Assembly (NCBI GenBank): GCA_951804985.1
Contig: OX638132.1
Location: 4,135,529-4,199,528, forward strand
Reading direction: 5' to 3'
Length of the DNA stretch: 64,000 nucleotides
Source of the DNA: Dryomyza anilis
Taxonomy: Eukaryota > Arthropoda > Insecta > Diptera > Dryomyzidae
The notes beneath the pieces were generated by a model, which saw only the letters and a program-made list of their open reading frames with translations, was not told the origin of the DNA and did not search any database. Positions 22,666 through 35,515 of this stretch are shown here, piece by piece. The position numbers and the translations under genes are program-made. Within the stretch, counting starts at the first letter, position 1; each line of letters starts with the position of its first letter.

Positions 22666-23063
22666 CACAGTGTCCCAAACGCTCTTAAATCTGGTGAAAT
22701 TCAATATTGTCGGAACCACTGAACCGATTTTCAAAATTTAAAAAGTGTTGTACAGAACTTGAGAGAACTTAAGTTTTGAAAAGTACATTTTTTTAGATCT
22801 CAATGTAAGCTTTCCATAAACAAAAGAATTTTAAAAATCGGATAATTTTTGGATTTTTTACAATTTTTGAAAGATTTTTCATGAAATAATTTTCAACTTT
22901 ACTGATTTTTATCTCCATAACTGTTAAAGATACAAACTCCAATTTCAAAACATAAGTTCACTCAAGTTCTCTCAGTACAACACATTTTAAATTTTTAAAA
23001 TCGGTTGAGTGGTTCCGACAATACTGAATTTCACCCGATTTAAAAGCGTTTGGGCACACTGTG
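22666..23063. mobile_element. Transib-like MITE with CACAGTG termini and CGTCG duplication
   Basis: The 398-bp element begins CACAGTGTCCCAAACGC and ends GCGTTTGGGCACACTGTG, flanked by a perfect 5-bp GC-rich duplication CGTCG (22661-22665 and 23064-23068). The arms pair for at least 130 bp, including GTCGGAACCACTGAACCGATT on the left and its near complement on the right. CACAGTG is the V(D)J recombination-signal heptamer. Transib transposons are known for CACWRTG-type ends and 5-bp GC-rich duplications. No transposase, so non-autonomous. Termini and duplication are seen directly; the Transib assignment follows from them. Confidence 0.75.
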
Positions 23064-23077
23064 CGTCGGTGGTACGA

Positions 23078-23150
23078 CTTGTTAGTGGTTTCGACTACGA
23101 GCTGAATGTAGCTTCAAAGTTATAGCGCCAAACTATTATTATTATACTTT
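23078..23150 (+). repeat. SINE 3'-end fragment (possible)
   Basis: TTCGACTACGAGCTGAATG and then TAGCGCCAAACTATTATTAT match the end of the SINE at 54905-55215 (TAGCGCCAAACTATTATAAT). The upstream part is too diverged to call a full copy. Confidence 0.35.
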
Positions 23151-23166
23151 ACCCTGATGTTTTAGA

Positions 23167-23300
23167 ACACAGAAAAATAATCAACATATTGATGAATTTC
23201 GTTCATCAATAATATATATGTTGAATTTTGTAGTTGGTGAAAAAATTCATAATATTTATGACTAAAATCATCATATTGAAGAATTTCTACTTCTGTGTAC
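23167..23300. repeat. Short inverted repeat, ACACAGAA termini
   Basis: ACACAGAA at the left and TTCTGTGT at the right enclose a weak inverted repeat (CATATTGATGAATTTC against its near complement). Words such as ATATTGATGAATAT and ATATTGAAGAAT recur near 26610, 49080 and 49805, so this may be a small MITE family. Confidence 0.35.
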
Positions 23301-25569
23301 ATAAACATCACATTGATATCGCAATATTTTTCAAATCAATCTCCAGTCCAGCTTTGATTATTATATGATTTTTATACAAACACTTCACTTTATCTGGAAT
23401 ATAGTATAATTAAAAAATAGCTTTTTAAATTCTACTCCTCCCTCAAGATAAAAATAAGTTTAACGTCATAAAATATAGGTTTTTTTTACTAAATTGTTTT
23501 GTACTTAAAAACCTCATAAAATATTTGCTCATTATTTTGACAACTTTTATTTATATAGCAGCGCTTAAGTGATGTGATATATTTATAAATGTCTGTCATT
23601 TGTCTGTTTGGCTGACTAACTGAAGATGTATATCGAGGACCGGCGGCAGCCACTTGAGAATGTGTTCGCTGTGGTCACTTGAGATCCATAGCACTTGAGA
23701 AAATACTTGAGCCGAGTTCATTCGAAGCGTTGACAATTGAAAAAATAATTCTTTTTGGTTTTTATTTATTTGTATACATTGTTTTTGATTTAGACGGTTG
23801 CTAAGTTTGAACACTTTGGGGTTTTCGGGCGGACATATAATATAATATAAAAAATGTTTTGTTTTATTTTAAGAGACCTCTCAAGTTCGAATTGCCTACA
23901 AAATGCACTTGAAATTGAGTGTTTTTTTTTTATGAGAGCTAAACCAAGTATCATGTTCTAATTAACGAACAATATAATTCCCAAGTTTATTATTTATAGT
24001 ATTTTCAAGTAATTATAATATACGCCCTAAACATGAAATTAGAAAAAAGTACATTTTGGGTTGGAGGTCACACCCTGATACTGCAACAACTGTTGGCAAT
24101 GTCTGACATCATCTGCAGCAGCAACAAATATTGCTGTTGTTTTATAAAAAAAGGTGTTGATGACAGGATCATCTCAAAATAAACAAACAACGCTACCATC
24201 AAAAAAAAAAAAAAATAAAAAAGAAGACTACACGCCCCTCACTCGAGAGTGAGAAATATACACAAAAAATGTCATCAACCCCTTTGAGAGGCAATTAACC
24301 ATGTATGGTGCGCGATTCCCATGTGTTTGTGTTTGAGCCCCTAAAACCATGCAACACAAAAAAAAAGTAGTAGCGTCGACAACGACGACGCTAAAATGAA
24401 AACGAAATTTCATTAAAATGCACATGACTAGCTAAGGTCGGTCTACAACAATGACAAAAACAACAGTACGAACAGAGAATTTGTACAATATCCTGAAATT
24501 CTACCAAAGCAGGCAGTGCCAACAGAAGGGCTGGTCAACCCGGCAGCGCCCTCGGGAGCAACATCGTGCGCGTTTGTAATTTTAGACATTAGGCAACAGC
24601 ATTTTAGATCTTTGAAAAACTAAATTTAATTACAAAAATTTATCAATTAAACATTTAAAAATTATGAGAAGATTTTTGAATATATAAGAATAGGTTTTCT
24701 TAAGGTTTTAAAACCAAAATAAAATTTTGGAATATATAAGAAAAGCCTAAAAAAGTTATTAAAACCAAAATAAAATTTTTAAGAATCAAATAAAACTTTC
24801 TCAAAAGTATTTAAAAGGTTGCAGGATCATAAAAAGTTTAAAAAAAAAAACAAATGCCGACATTTCAAATTTTTAATAAGTGATACAAGTTGAATTTTTT
24901 CTTAGGTTCTGAATTCACAATATTTGCGTAATACATTTGAAATATTTAAAATATGCTTTAAATTAAAAACCTTTTAATATTTTACCAAAACGTAATAAAG
25001 TTTATCAAATATGTCACCTAGTGTTACAGTGATGATGAGTATGATGACATTTGTTTGTTATACTTGTTTTTGTTGTAAGCGTAAAGTTGTTTGCCGTTGT
25101 TGGCGCAATTGCCATGTAGCCGCACCCAAGGCACAATTCACAGAAGTAACCAAAAAAAAAAATATATATATAAAAAAAAAACATCCGAAACCGAGCCAAG
25201 CGCCAAGTGAAAATAATTGAAAAAGTTTCTTATTTCCGCTGACATGACGCTCGCTAGTTGTCGGTGGTGGCATTTGTGGATGATGTGCTGATAATGATGA
25301 TGACGATGATGCTGATGTTGGCAACAAGAATACCAACGTTGTGCAGGACATTATTAAAGGAGGTGCACATAAAACGTCAAAAATATGGTAGACGACGCAT
25401 ATAAATCGTTTGAAAAGGCTTTGTTTGTGATGGCAGTAAAAAGCACTAAAAGCCTGACAAAATAACAATAGAAAAGTTACTTCATATTGTCAATTTAAAA
25501 AGGTAGAGAAAAACACAAAAAGTTAAACTCGACAGTTAGGTAATTAACGCGGTAATAATTTTTCATAAT
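23301..25569. other. AT-rich non-coding sequence
   Basis: No supported gene. Contains a poly(A) run (24198-24220), a CTAAAACCATGCAACA copy of the dispersed motif (24340-24355) and a GATGATGATG-rich segment (25270-25330). Minus-strand frames in the latter (up to 136 codons) are low complexity. Confidence 0.4.
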
Positions 25570-26440
25570 GTAGTGATGATCATCAAATGCAGGAGCAAGA
25601 CAAGATTCATGCAGCAAAAATAGGCGGCAAGCCAAGAACGACACGTCGATGCAAGAACAAGATCATACTGTAGATGCAAGAACAAGAACGTCCCGCAACA
25701 AAAGTCTTATTATTGCAGGGTCGAAGAATGTAATGATCAAACGCAAGAAGAAGACAAGAATCATGCAGAAAGAATAGGCGACATGCCAAGAACGACCATT
25801 CGATGCAAGAACAAAATCAAACTGTCGATGCAAGAACATGAACGACTCTCAACAAAAGTATTATTCTTGCAGGGTCGAAAGTAGTGATGATCTAATGCAA
25901 GAACAAGGCAAGAATCGTGCAGCAAGAATAGACGACATACCAAGAACAACCTGTCGATGAAGGAACAAGATCGAACAGTTGATGCAAGAACAAGATCGTC
26001 CCTCAACAAAAGCCTAATATTTGGGTCGAATGTAGTGATGATCAAATGCAAGAACAAGACAAGAATCATGCAGCAAGAATAGGCGACAAGCCAAGAACGA
26101 CCATTTGATGTTAGAACAAGATCAAACTGTCGATGCAAGAACATGAACGACTCTCAACAAAAGTCTTATTATTGCAGGGTCGAAAGTAGTGATGATCTAC
26201 TGCAAGAACAAGGCAAGAATCATGCGGCTTGAAAAGAACGACATGTCGATGGAAAAAGAGGTTTGTCGGTCAATGCAAGAACAAGATCGAACTGTCGATG
26301 CAAAAAATAAAGAACGACCCTCAACAAAAGTCTTATTCTTGCAGGGTCGAATGTAGAGAGCAAGACAAGAATCATGTAGCAATAATAGGCGGAATGCCAA
26401 GAACGATCTTTCGATGCAAAAACAACACTGCAAAATAAAG
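25570..26440. repeat. 153-bp tandem repeat, about six copies
   Basis: The word GGGTCGAA recurs at 25718, 25872, 26023, 26177 and 26344, spaced 151-167 bp. Each unit contains GATGATC(A/T)AATGCAAGAACAA, AAGAATCATGCAGCAAGAAT and CTCAACAAAAGTCTTATT. The period is near a multiple of 3, so long minus-strand frames (up to 127 codons) with repeated FLHR/LLLHDSC peptides arise. I consider them artefacts. A short piece of the unit in opposite orientation follows at 26440-26510. Confidence 0.85.
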
Positions 26441-26510
26441 ACTTTTGTTGAAGGTCGTTCTTGTTCTTGGATCGTCAGATCGATCTTGTTCTTGCATTGA
26501 CGGGCACACC

Positions 26511-28159
26511 TGTTCTTTCTAGGGGTTTCAATCCCGAAACATTGACAATTCTGAAACTTACGGTATTAGAAAAAGAAGTCCCGAGATTAGTCCCGCAAAA
26601 TTAATGCTTATGTACATCATATTGAAGAATATTGTTCATCAAACCAAATTTAAATCAAAATATTTATTTTTCGTTCATATTTTGCTATTTTAGAGTTCTC
26701 AAGTAGTTCTTGTTTATTATTTATTTTTATAATGCTTGCTCTACATGCATAAATTTGAAAAATGTAAGGTAATATATTTATTTATAATTTATGAATAACA
26801 AGCTATATAAAAATATATTTAAATTTAAAGATTTTTTTTCCAAACTAAATTTTTTTGGAATTTTTTTTTTTGTTGGGGTAATATATATATTTTTTTTGTA
26901 GGCATATTTTTTTTGCGAAATATTTTTTCATACCCTTTTTGTCAAAATAAATAAAAAAAATTTAGATTTTTTTTTTTTTAATTTTTCGAAAATTTGTTTT
27001 TATTTTCAAAATAAAATTTTCCAACAAGATAAATTCACTAAGGTTATTCTTATCAGTGCAAGTTAATAATCAAAACGGTCGAATGTCTTTAAATTTAAAG
27101 AATAGCCAATCACTAGTCAGTTAATTTGATATTTTAAATATTTATATTGTAAATAAATTAGATTGGAATTAGTTCTGAGAAAAAATATTTTTTTATTTTT
27201 TTGCATATTTTTAGACTTTTAATAACTGAAAAATAACTGAAAACTTAAAGACTTTATTAGTAAAACAAAAAACAAATTTTAATTAAATTTCATTTAACAG
27301 AAAATTTATGAAGTATACAATTGAGATATAAAAGTTATTTCTAACCGAATTTCTGACGCTAAGAATTCTTTTAACATTAGTATTATGGAAAAATCGTAAA
27401 CTGTTTCAATTTTCTAAATAAATAATAATTGCATGTTATATTATTGCACCGCAAACCAATGGTTGTACGCCAAAAGTTATGCTACACAATTTTATTAGAT
27501 TTAATATTTTTCAACAAACTTTTTATCACAACACACCCCGACTTATTGCGCCAGAATAAAACTACAGAGCAGAAAATATCTCTCAACCACGACGACGACC
27601 ATTCAGGACCGGACCGACACAACCATGGTTGCGCTGCGGCGGCAACGGCGGCGTTATATTGTTTTATTATCCCGAAATCGACTTGACTCTAAAACCTTTT
27701 GAAAACTATAAACTTTAGTGGCTTAAGCATCATTGGAGCAAGTGGCTTTAGCAAAAAGTGTCTGCCATCTACTAACAACAAAAACAACGATCAACAAAAG
27801 ATGGCTAATAAAATCGCATAAACGTTTTGAAAATAGCGAAAAACAAAATAAACAAAAAAAAAATGTTGTGCGTTCAAAGCCGCTTATCGCAACTGCTGTT
27901 GGCCAAACTATAAATGCGTTTAGTAGCCATAGAAACGGGTCGTGGGATGCTTTACTATTAAAAAAATATGGTATAAATATAAAGAAAAAATAATGCGAAA
28001 CAAAAGTTTGGCATTATTGGAAGACAACAAAGTTTGTACAATGGCGACCAGTGGCATAAATACAAAATAATTTTAAATTATATGTGATTGGCTACCATTC
28101 GGATTTGAAGTTTTTTGCATTAAAAGTTAAGTTATTATATTCGATTCAGACAAATGTAC
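26511..28159. other. AT-rich non-coding sequence
   Basis: Nothing recognised except A/T runs (26820-27020). A small GC-rich spot at 27590-27650 (GACGACGACC, GCGGCGGCAACGGCGGCG) lies in an 85-codon frame without domain or splice context. Confidence 0.4.
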
Positions 28160-29740
28160 TTAAATAATATACAAACAGTTATAATATAAAATAAATATCG
28201 ATAAAAATAAATATCGATAACTATAAATATCGATAACTAAAAATCTGCATAAAAAATATAACGGAAATACAACTAAACTACAACTATCGATAACTACAAA
28301 TATCGATAGTAGAATATAATTATTACTGTGATTGGCAACCATTCGGATTTGAACTTTTTTGCATTAAAAGTTAAATTATTATTTTAGATTAAAATAAATA
28401 CCGTTTAAAAATAAATATCGATAACAATAAATATCGATAACTGCAAATTCGATAACTACAAATTTTATTACTACAAATATCGATTACCATAAATATCGAT
28501 AAAAACAAAAGTCGATAAAAGAATAAACATATTAATATAAATTAATAAGAAATAACGATTACAAAATATCGATTAATATTAATAACATCAAATGCCAACA
28601 ATCATACATATCGATAGCAATAAACATAAATATAAACTGCACAAGATTTCGATAACAACAAATATAGATAACAGTAAAAAACGATAGTAATAAATATCCA
28701 TTATCATAAGAAACGATATCAATGAACACCTATAACAATAAATATTAATAATAGATAATATACAAAAATATCGATTACAAAAATACCGATCAATAAAATT
28801 GATGACACTTCATATATCGGAAACTATAAATATAGATAACAATAAATAAAAATACAAAAAATCAAATGAAAACCAACGATAACTAATGATAACATATGAT
28901 AAATAATGATAACAATATAAATAAGTGCAATAGATATCGATAATAATAAATGATGCTAACAATACATATCGATAAATGTTATTAATGACAAAAAGTGCAA
29001 TAAATATCAAATTTAAAAAATCGATAACAAAAATAATAAATGCAAAACAATATCGATAACAATAAATATTAAATGCAAAAATTACCAATAATGCTGAGAT
29101 TAATGAATACAGATAGTAGAAAAAATCGATAACTATAAATATTGATAATAAATAAACAAACATATAAATATTGATAACAATAAATAGCCATAAAACTAAA
29201 TATCCGTAACAGTAAAAAACGATGACAAAAATATCGATAACACGTAATACTGATAACAAAAATATCAATACCAATAAATAGCACTAACAAGAAATATCGA
29301 TAACAATTAATATTGATAACAATTAATATTGATTATAATTAACAATGATAATAAAAATCCGTAAAAATAAAAATGGATAAAATGGACGCTATCAATAATA
29401 ATAATAATTATCGATAACAACAAATATTGATATCAATAATTATAATTATCACTAACAAGAAATATCTATATCAATTGTTATAATTTCGATAACAACAAAT
29501 ATCAATAATATTAATTATCGATAACAACAAAAACCAACGTTAATAAATATTGATAACAGTATATGATGATATCACTATTAATCGATAACAATACATAACG
29601 ATATAAATTATTATCGAAAACATTTTTTATCGATAATATACATATTGACTTTATCGATAATGTACATACTGACTTTAATAATTATCGAAAACAAAAATAT
29701 CAAAAACAAAACTCTTGACATCGTAACTTTTTATCAAAAC
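28160..29740. repeat. Degenerate ATCGATAA-rich array (region 1)
   Basis: Dozens of ATCGATA/CGATAA words, in units like AATAAATATCGATAACA repeated at about 15-20 bp with much drift. TATCGATA is the DRE site bound by DREF, and CGATA clusters are bound by the insulator protein BEAF-32 in Drosophila. The array may instead be only a simple-sequence satellite. A 50-bp direct repeat (GATTGGC(T/A)ACCATTCGGATTTGAA and following) flanks its left part at 28085 and 28329. Minus-strand frames of 73-154 codons rich in Ile/Tyr/Phe are artefacts. Confidence 0.7.
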
Positions 29741-30600
29741 AATAAATTTACAATAATGAATAATATTTATATAAAATGTAGTATATAAATAAAACACAAA
29801 TATTTTGTAAGTTTAAAAAATAAATAAAAAGTTTAATTTTTTAATGTCATTAAATATAAACACCAAAATGAAGAAAAAATCATATTTCATGAATTCCCAA
29901 TAAAAATAAATCGCAAGTGCGACAAATCGCACGCGATTTACTGAACTGCATTAAATCGCATGACAAAAACCTTAACATGCTACTCATAGCACTTGACAGA
30001 GAGTTTTTTTAATTTTGTGTACTTATTTTATTTCCGCGTCGAGACTTGTGTGTGTTAACAAACTTATATTGGAAATTTTCTAGACTTGACTTTTGTCGCA
30101 AACTTAGTTTCGCGACAACTTCGACGACATTACTTTTGGGTGTCGACAAAAAAAAATGAATGAATTCGCATTAGACAAGGAAAACATGTCAGTGACGCCG
30201 CCAACGAAGTTCCTTTTATAGAAAAAGAAAAGAAAGGGGGAGGTGAAGATTATTGAAGGCGTTGAGCAGCAAACACCAAATACTTTGGTAGTTTTCCACT
30301 CATTTGTGTCAATGACGACATTTTGCTATTGTTGTGGTTGATAATGATGATGATGATGGTGGTGGTGGTGGTGGACAGAATGATGATGGCATTGCCGCCG
30401 CGTATGATGAGACAAAATATGTTGAAGGCGTGAGCAATACGATAGAAAAACTTTTGAGGCTTATTGGTTTCTACTTTGTCTCCAAGTGGGTCGGACAGAC
30501 GAATGGATAAATAACCGATGAATAACAACAATTTACTCAAAAACACCGCAGGAGTAGGAGGTGGTTTATTGAATTTCCATTTAGCGAACATTCACTGTGT
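29741..30600. other. Non-coding, mixed composition
   Basis: Contains GATGATGATGATGGTGGTGGTGG (30340-30372) inside a 113-codon minus frame with no recognised domain. ACGCGATTTACTG and related words near 29920 are isolated. No gene is supported. Confidence 0.4.
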
Positions 30601-31700
30601 TCTTGGGTGGATAATAAATTTTCGATATTAATAAGCGAAATGACTGAAACTTACTTTAATAAATTCAATAACCGATTATTATATTAAAAATATTTAAATC
30701 GATTAATTACAGAATTTATTAGTTTTAAATAAATTTAATCTAAATCGTTAAATGTAAAAAAATCGATATTTTCTAAATTGCAAATATAAATTTGAAAAAA
30801 AAAATAAAGTTTGTAATATTCATTGTACACTATCGATAATTTGAAATCGATAAATTTACAATATAAATCTATTAATAAATAAATTTTAATCTAAAAAATT
30901 GGTAATCGATAAATTTAAAAGTCGACAAATTCATAAATCGATAAATTTATAAATCAATAAATTTACAAATCGATAAATTTTTAAGTCAACAAATTTACAA
31001 ATCGATTTTTAATATCGATAAAACAGTATCAATTAATATTAAAAATGTTAAATTTTAATACAGTTTAATAATTTCAAATTCCATGTATTTAAAAATCGAT
31101 CAATTTAAATTCGATACTTTATAATTTTCAAAATCGACTACAAAATTATAATTAATTAAAAAATATGTATTTATATGTATTTAATACCAAATTTAACAAA
31201 TAATTGAAAATTGATAGCGGATTAAAAAATCAATTAATTTAAAATTCGATAAAGTCAAAATGGTAACTGATAATTTTAAATTCCATATTTGCAAATCCAA
31301 TTTGAAATATATTAAATTTAAATGTTTATATCATAAATTCAAAAACCGATAACTTCAAATTCCGAAAAATTTTAAATTGATAAAATTATAAACGATAAAT
31401 TTATAAATGATAAATTTGTATTATATTTTTTTGTAATGTATAAAGACATTCGAAAAAAAATGAAATTTATAAAATTCAAAAGATTATTTTTAAATCGATG
31501 AATTCAAACATTCAAAAATCGCAACATTGCAAAATCGATAAACTTGAAATTATATATAATAATAAAATCATATATTTCAAGATACGCAAATGTGTAAAAA
31601 AATTATTTAAAATCTTTAAATTTAAAATCGATAAATTTATATTCACAAGTAGATATTTTAATTAAAAAGAAACAAAAATAATATAATGTTACTTTAAATA
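30601..31700. repeat. Degenerate ATCGATAAATTTA array (region 2)
   Basis: Repeated AAATCGATAAATTTA-like units, densest at 30840-31010 and thinner to 31650. Same motif class as region 1, but with a different spacing word (AATTTACAAATCGAT). No genes. Confidence 0.6.
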
Positions 31701-32831
31701 ACAAATAGATACATTAATTATTTTGAAACTATTTTCAAAATAATTAACTTATTTAAATTTAATACTTAATTTAATTACACAAAAAATCAATAATCAAATT
31801 GATCTCTATTTTCAAATCCGGTTAATTTTTGCATCGCAAATAATAATCGATTAATTTTAAGTATGTCAAAATATTAATAAAATTTTAAAATTATTTACAA
31901 AAATACATAGTAATTAAAATAACTAAGCTAAAATTTAACGCATTAGAAAAATATTTTAATTTAGAAATATTGCATTGCTCTTCCACGCTCTGGTTCCCAA
32001 CTACTTGTTGCTCATGTTAATTCACGTCACGTGCTGGCTGCCATTAACCCCAGCACCTTAACCTCAATCAAGAAATTCAGCTTTTTTCGGCCATTTCCCG
32101 ACTGCTGCAGCTGCTGGCAAAATTTTTGCACAATAATAAAACGAATGCAGAGAAGACCACGAGAAGAAAGCATAGTGATTCAGAAATGTGCTGAACATAA
32201 GAATGGTTTTGATGGTAGAAACGAGTCTCGAGACTGCAAAAGATTTATTTTGCATGCAGGGCACAGAACCTGTATCACAAATGAATATTTTACAACTACA
32301 ATTGCATTTTATAAATGCAGTAGAAAAGCAGAAAATTCAAAATTGATTTCAAATTGGCCAACAATATTAACAGAGAATAAAAATAAAACTACAAAATCAA
32401 TATATAAAAAAATCGATATAATTAAACAATAATAAACCGATATCGTACAAACGATATCGTTATTTATGCCCACATTTTTATTGTCGATAATCAATAATGA
32501 TGCGAAAATGATAGGGATTTTGAAAAAACGAAGCAATCTAGAATGTTAATATTGTGATATTGGCAATGAATGATATCGTGATATGGTCAAGTTTTCCTTT
32601 TGTATTACAAAACTTATTGGTTTATATTATTTTGTTTTTAATCGATAAAATTTTTGATAAAAACGAAATTACCTAGAGTGATAACGCTTTGAAAGAAACC
32701 ACACCTCGAGTAATATATCGATAAATTATTATAATTTCAACGAATTCTAATATGGTCGTCAAACGGTTTACAATAAAAATAATGCAATTTAATGATGTAA
32801 AACCGAAACAAGTTCCAAAATGTATAAAAAA
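31701..32831. other. AT-rich non-coding sequence
   Basis: A GC-richer patch at 31980-32270 carries a 133-codon plus frame and a 66-codon minus frame with no domain, signal peptide or splice support that I can see. Isolated TATCGATA words continue (32413, 32440-32460, 32718). Confidence 0.35.
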
Positions 32832-33436
32832 AACGAGTTGGGAAAGTTAGGTCACATGGGTAAGAAAAAAAACTTAAAAAATATATTTGGGCGGACCACG
32901 CCTATATTTAAAATTTTGAAAGGCTAATATTTCATAGATTTGATTTTAATAATTTACGGATCAAATATCCACTATGAAAACCCGGGAAATAATGAAAATA
33001 AAAAAGTGGGCGGATCACGCCCATTTTTGGACCACATATTTTTAAGTGAATTATAACAATACGTTTTAAATTTTAAAACTATACCTTGAATACTTTTCGA
33101 GTTATTAGTTCCGAAAGAGTTATATAAAAGTGACTTGTATGGGAGGTGGGCGTGTCCGTTGACCGATTTGGCTCATTTTCAAACTCAGTTCCTACTTTTG
33201 GCTAAAATATATTGAGACGAAATTTCATCGCATTCTGATCAGTATTTCTCAAGTTATTCTGTATTCGGACAGCAAGACAGCAAGACGGACAGACAGACGG
33301 ACATGGCTAAACGGACTCGGGTAGTGATGCTGATCAAGAATATATATACTTTTCCATACCGGACACGCCTCCTAAGCGGCGTTACAATATATGCACAAAG
33401 TTAATATACCCTGTACCTCATAGGTGTAGGGTATAA
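32832..33436 (+). mobile_element. Mini-me/DINE-1-like repeat, copy C
   Basis: Starts AACGAGTTGGGAAAGTTAGG and ends GGTGTAGGGTATAA, parallel to copies A and B at 3908-5361. It has a short RGAC microsatellite (33282-33302), the conserved GCTGATCAAGAATATATAT block and ACACGCCTCCTAAGCGGCG. Its central part (GGGCGGACCACGCC, GTGGGCGGATCACGCCC) differs from copies A and B, so it is another subfamily. It interrupts the A/T and CGATA-rich landscape. A worn end fragment of the same type may lie at 59880-59935. Confidence 0.65.
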
Positions 33437-34150
33437 TAACAAAAAAGATGGAAAAATATAAAAAATCGATATATATCGATAAAAAAATCAAAAACACAAA
33501 ACAACATAATAAACATATTTTGAAAAAAAAAAAAAAAAAAAACAAAAATAATCATAAAAGTAAAATGAAAAGCAAAACATAAAAACGAAAACAAATCAAA
33601 AATAATCAAAAAAAAACACAAAAACAAAAGCAAATACAAAAAAATACAAAACAAACGCAAAACACAAAACAAATAGCAAAAAACACAAAAACTAAATGAA
33701 AACCACAGTAACAAAGTAAAACATAATCACAAAACAAAATGCAAAACATAAATAAAAATAAAAATGAAAGTAAAAGAAAAAGAAAAAGAATAAACACAAA
33801 AGAAAATAAAAAACTTAAAGAGCAAAAAACCTCTAACAAAAAAATATGAAACAAAAGTAAAAACACTAAAATTTAACAATTTAAAATTTACAATTGTTTT
33901 TGTTAATACACGTTTTTTTCTCCTATATATACATAGTAGACAATTAACGGATATGCTTCAAAAAATAGTTAAAAAAAAAACCAGAAAATACCGTTGCACA
34001 GTCCGGGTACAAAATACTACTAATCTATAAAACCGAAATAAAATAAAATTAATAATAATAAAATATAAAAAGAAGACTAGTAGAATATATCAACAATATT
34101 TTCAAGAACAATCAAAACTTCTTTCAAAGCAGTAACAACAGCAACTAGAA
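33437..34150. repeat. A-rich low-complexity tract
   Basis: Almost pure AAAACAAAA/AAAATAAAA sequence from 33440 to 33880. It yields Phe/Leu/Cys-rich minus-strand frames of 86-98 codons that are not genes. 33890-34150 is AT-rich with no feature. Confidence 0.8.
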
Positions 34151-34179
34151 AACACGATTAAAACCCTGCAATGACTTGG

Positions 34180-34680
34180 TCCACAATAAAGATATTGTGT
34201 TGTTGTTGCAGTTTGTTGTGTGATGGCAATTGCAGCAACATGGTAATAAGACTTTCTGCCATTTCTGGTGGACAGACACTGTGCTTCAGAAGTCGACAGC
34301 TAAGAAAACTTGTTGCTAAAACTAGATGTTGCTGTTGCTGTTGTGCATCGTTTGTTTCTATGCCAAAAGAAAGAAATAAATTGCAGAGAGCAGCAACAGA
34401 AATAAAACTTTTTATTATAATGTTGTTGGTGGTGCTGTTGCTGTTGTTGCTGCTGCAGCAACTAATGCAAGAATACGGAAAGAAAAACCTGTTCATTGAC
34501 CTCGATGCCAATTCTGCATCGTCATCATCATCATCATCACGAGCAGCAGAAGCAACAACAGCACCAGCAACATCGTCATGCAGCAGCAAACACAATGTTG
34601 TTGCATGGCAATCACTCGTTGCTGCCACAAATTGTTAGGCTTAAGCAACAGCAACAGCTGCAACTGGGATAATCGAGCTT
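34180..34680. repeat. opa-type CAG/CAA/GTT repeat cluster
   Basis: Interspersed TTGTTGTTGCAG, TGTTGCTGTTGCTG, GCAGCAGAAGCAACAACA and GTCATCATCATC runs. Open frames of about 155 codons occur on both strands over the same bases, so neither is evidence of coding by itself. Such clusters are common in fly introns and regulatory DNA as well as in exons. Confidence 0.6.
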
Positions 34681-34779
34681 TGCCAAGCACAGAGAGAACC
34701 AGGAAGTAAAAGTTTTATTTTTTTTTTGTTATTTTGTATTTGATTTATAAGATTAACGCTAAAGTTTAACGGTTAAAAT

Positions 34780-35515
34780 CGATAAATAATTTCTGTATTT
34801 TTCAACTGTTTTTATGTGAAAAGCAATTTTGTGATTATTATCAAAAATATATGCGGCAACAAAGCGTAAGACTAGAACTAAATAGACTAAATCGATTATT
34901 TAATTTATCGATAATTCCGATAAATTAACTTCTTATTTAGTTTATATTGTTAAACGCTTCAAATCGATAAAATCAACACTTCTATATTGTTTTTAATAAA
35001 AATTGAACGCAATTTATGCGAACCACGAATTAAATCGATTTTTTTGATTTATAGATAATTCCGATAAATTTACTTTTTATGTTGTTTTTAGTGTTAAACG
35101 TTCTACATTGAAACAATCAAGAATTTTGTACTTTTTGTCATAAAAAAACGCAATTTATGCCTACCACGAATTAGCATTGTATAAATGGAATATTTCATTT
35201 ATCGATAATTCCGATAAATTAACTTTTTATTTAGTTTTTAGTGTTAAACGTTTTACATTGGTATAATCAAGAATTTTGTCACAAATTAAACGCTATTTAT
35301 GCTAACCACGAATGAGTATTGCATGAATCGATTATTTGATTTATCGATAATGCCGATAAAATTACTTTTTATTCAGTTTATATTGTTAAACGCTTTAAAT
35401 CGATAAAATCAACACTTCTGTGATTTTTTTTTAATAAAAATTGAACGAAATTTATGCGGAACCATGAGTTAAATAGAATTTTTGAATTATCGATAATGCC
35501 AATAAATAAATTTTA
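34780..35515. repeat. About 145-bp tandem repeat with a TTATCGATAATTCCGATAA core
   Basis: The core ATCGATAATTCCGATAAAT or a variant recurs near 34908, 35051, 35201, 35343 and 35488, spaced 142-150 bp. Between cores the units share ACTTTTTATTTAGTTT, GTTAAACGTT and GCAATTTATGCGAACCACGA. Five diverged copies. The core has dyad symmetry. No coding potential. Confidence 0.75.

Noticed and set aside
25761..26144. 127-codon Leu/His/Arg minus-strand protein with internal repeats
   Set aside because: Generated by 153-bp tandem units whose period is near a multiple of 3; units contain indels that break the frame elsewhere.
28810..29290. Minus-strand 154- and 73-codon frames resembling membrane proteins
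   Set aside because: Hydrophobic only because the ATCGATAA array translates to Ile/Tyr/Phe; it has no fixed repeat structure and no start context.
32031..32432. 133-codon plus-strand frame
   Set aside because: No domain, signal peptide or splice signals; composition drifts to the AT-rich background in its second half.
34158..34638. Overlapping open frames of about 155 codons on both strands
   Set aside because: Composed of opa-type trinucleotide runs that stay open on both strands; no domain, conserved start context or splice sites.
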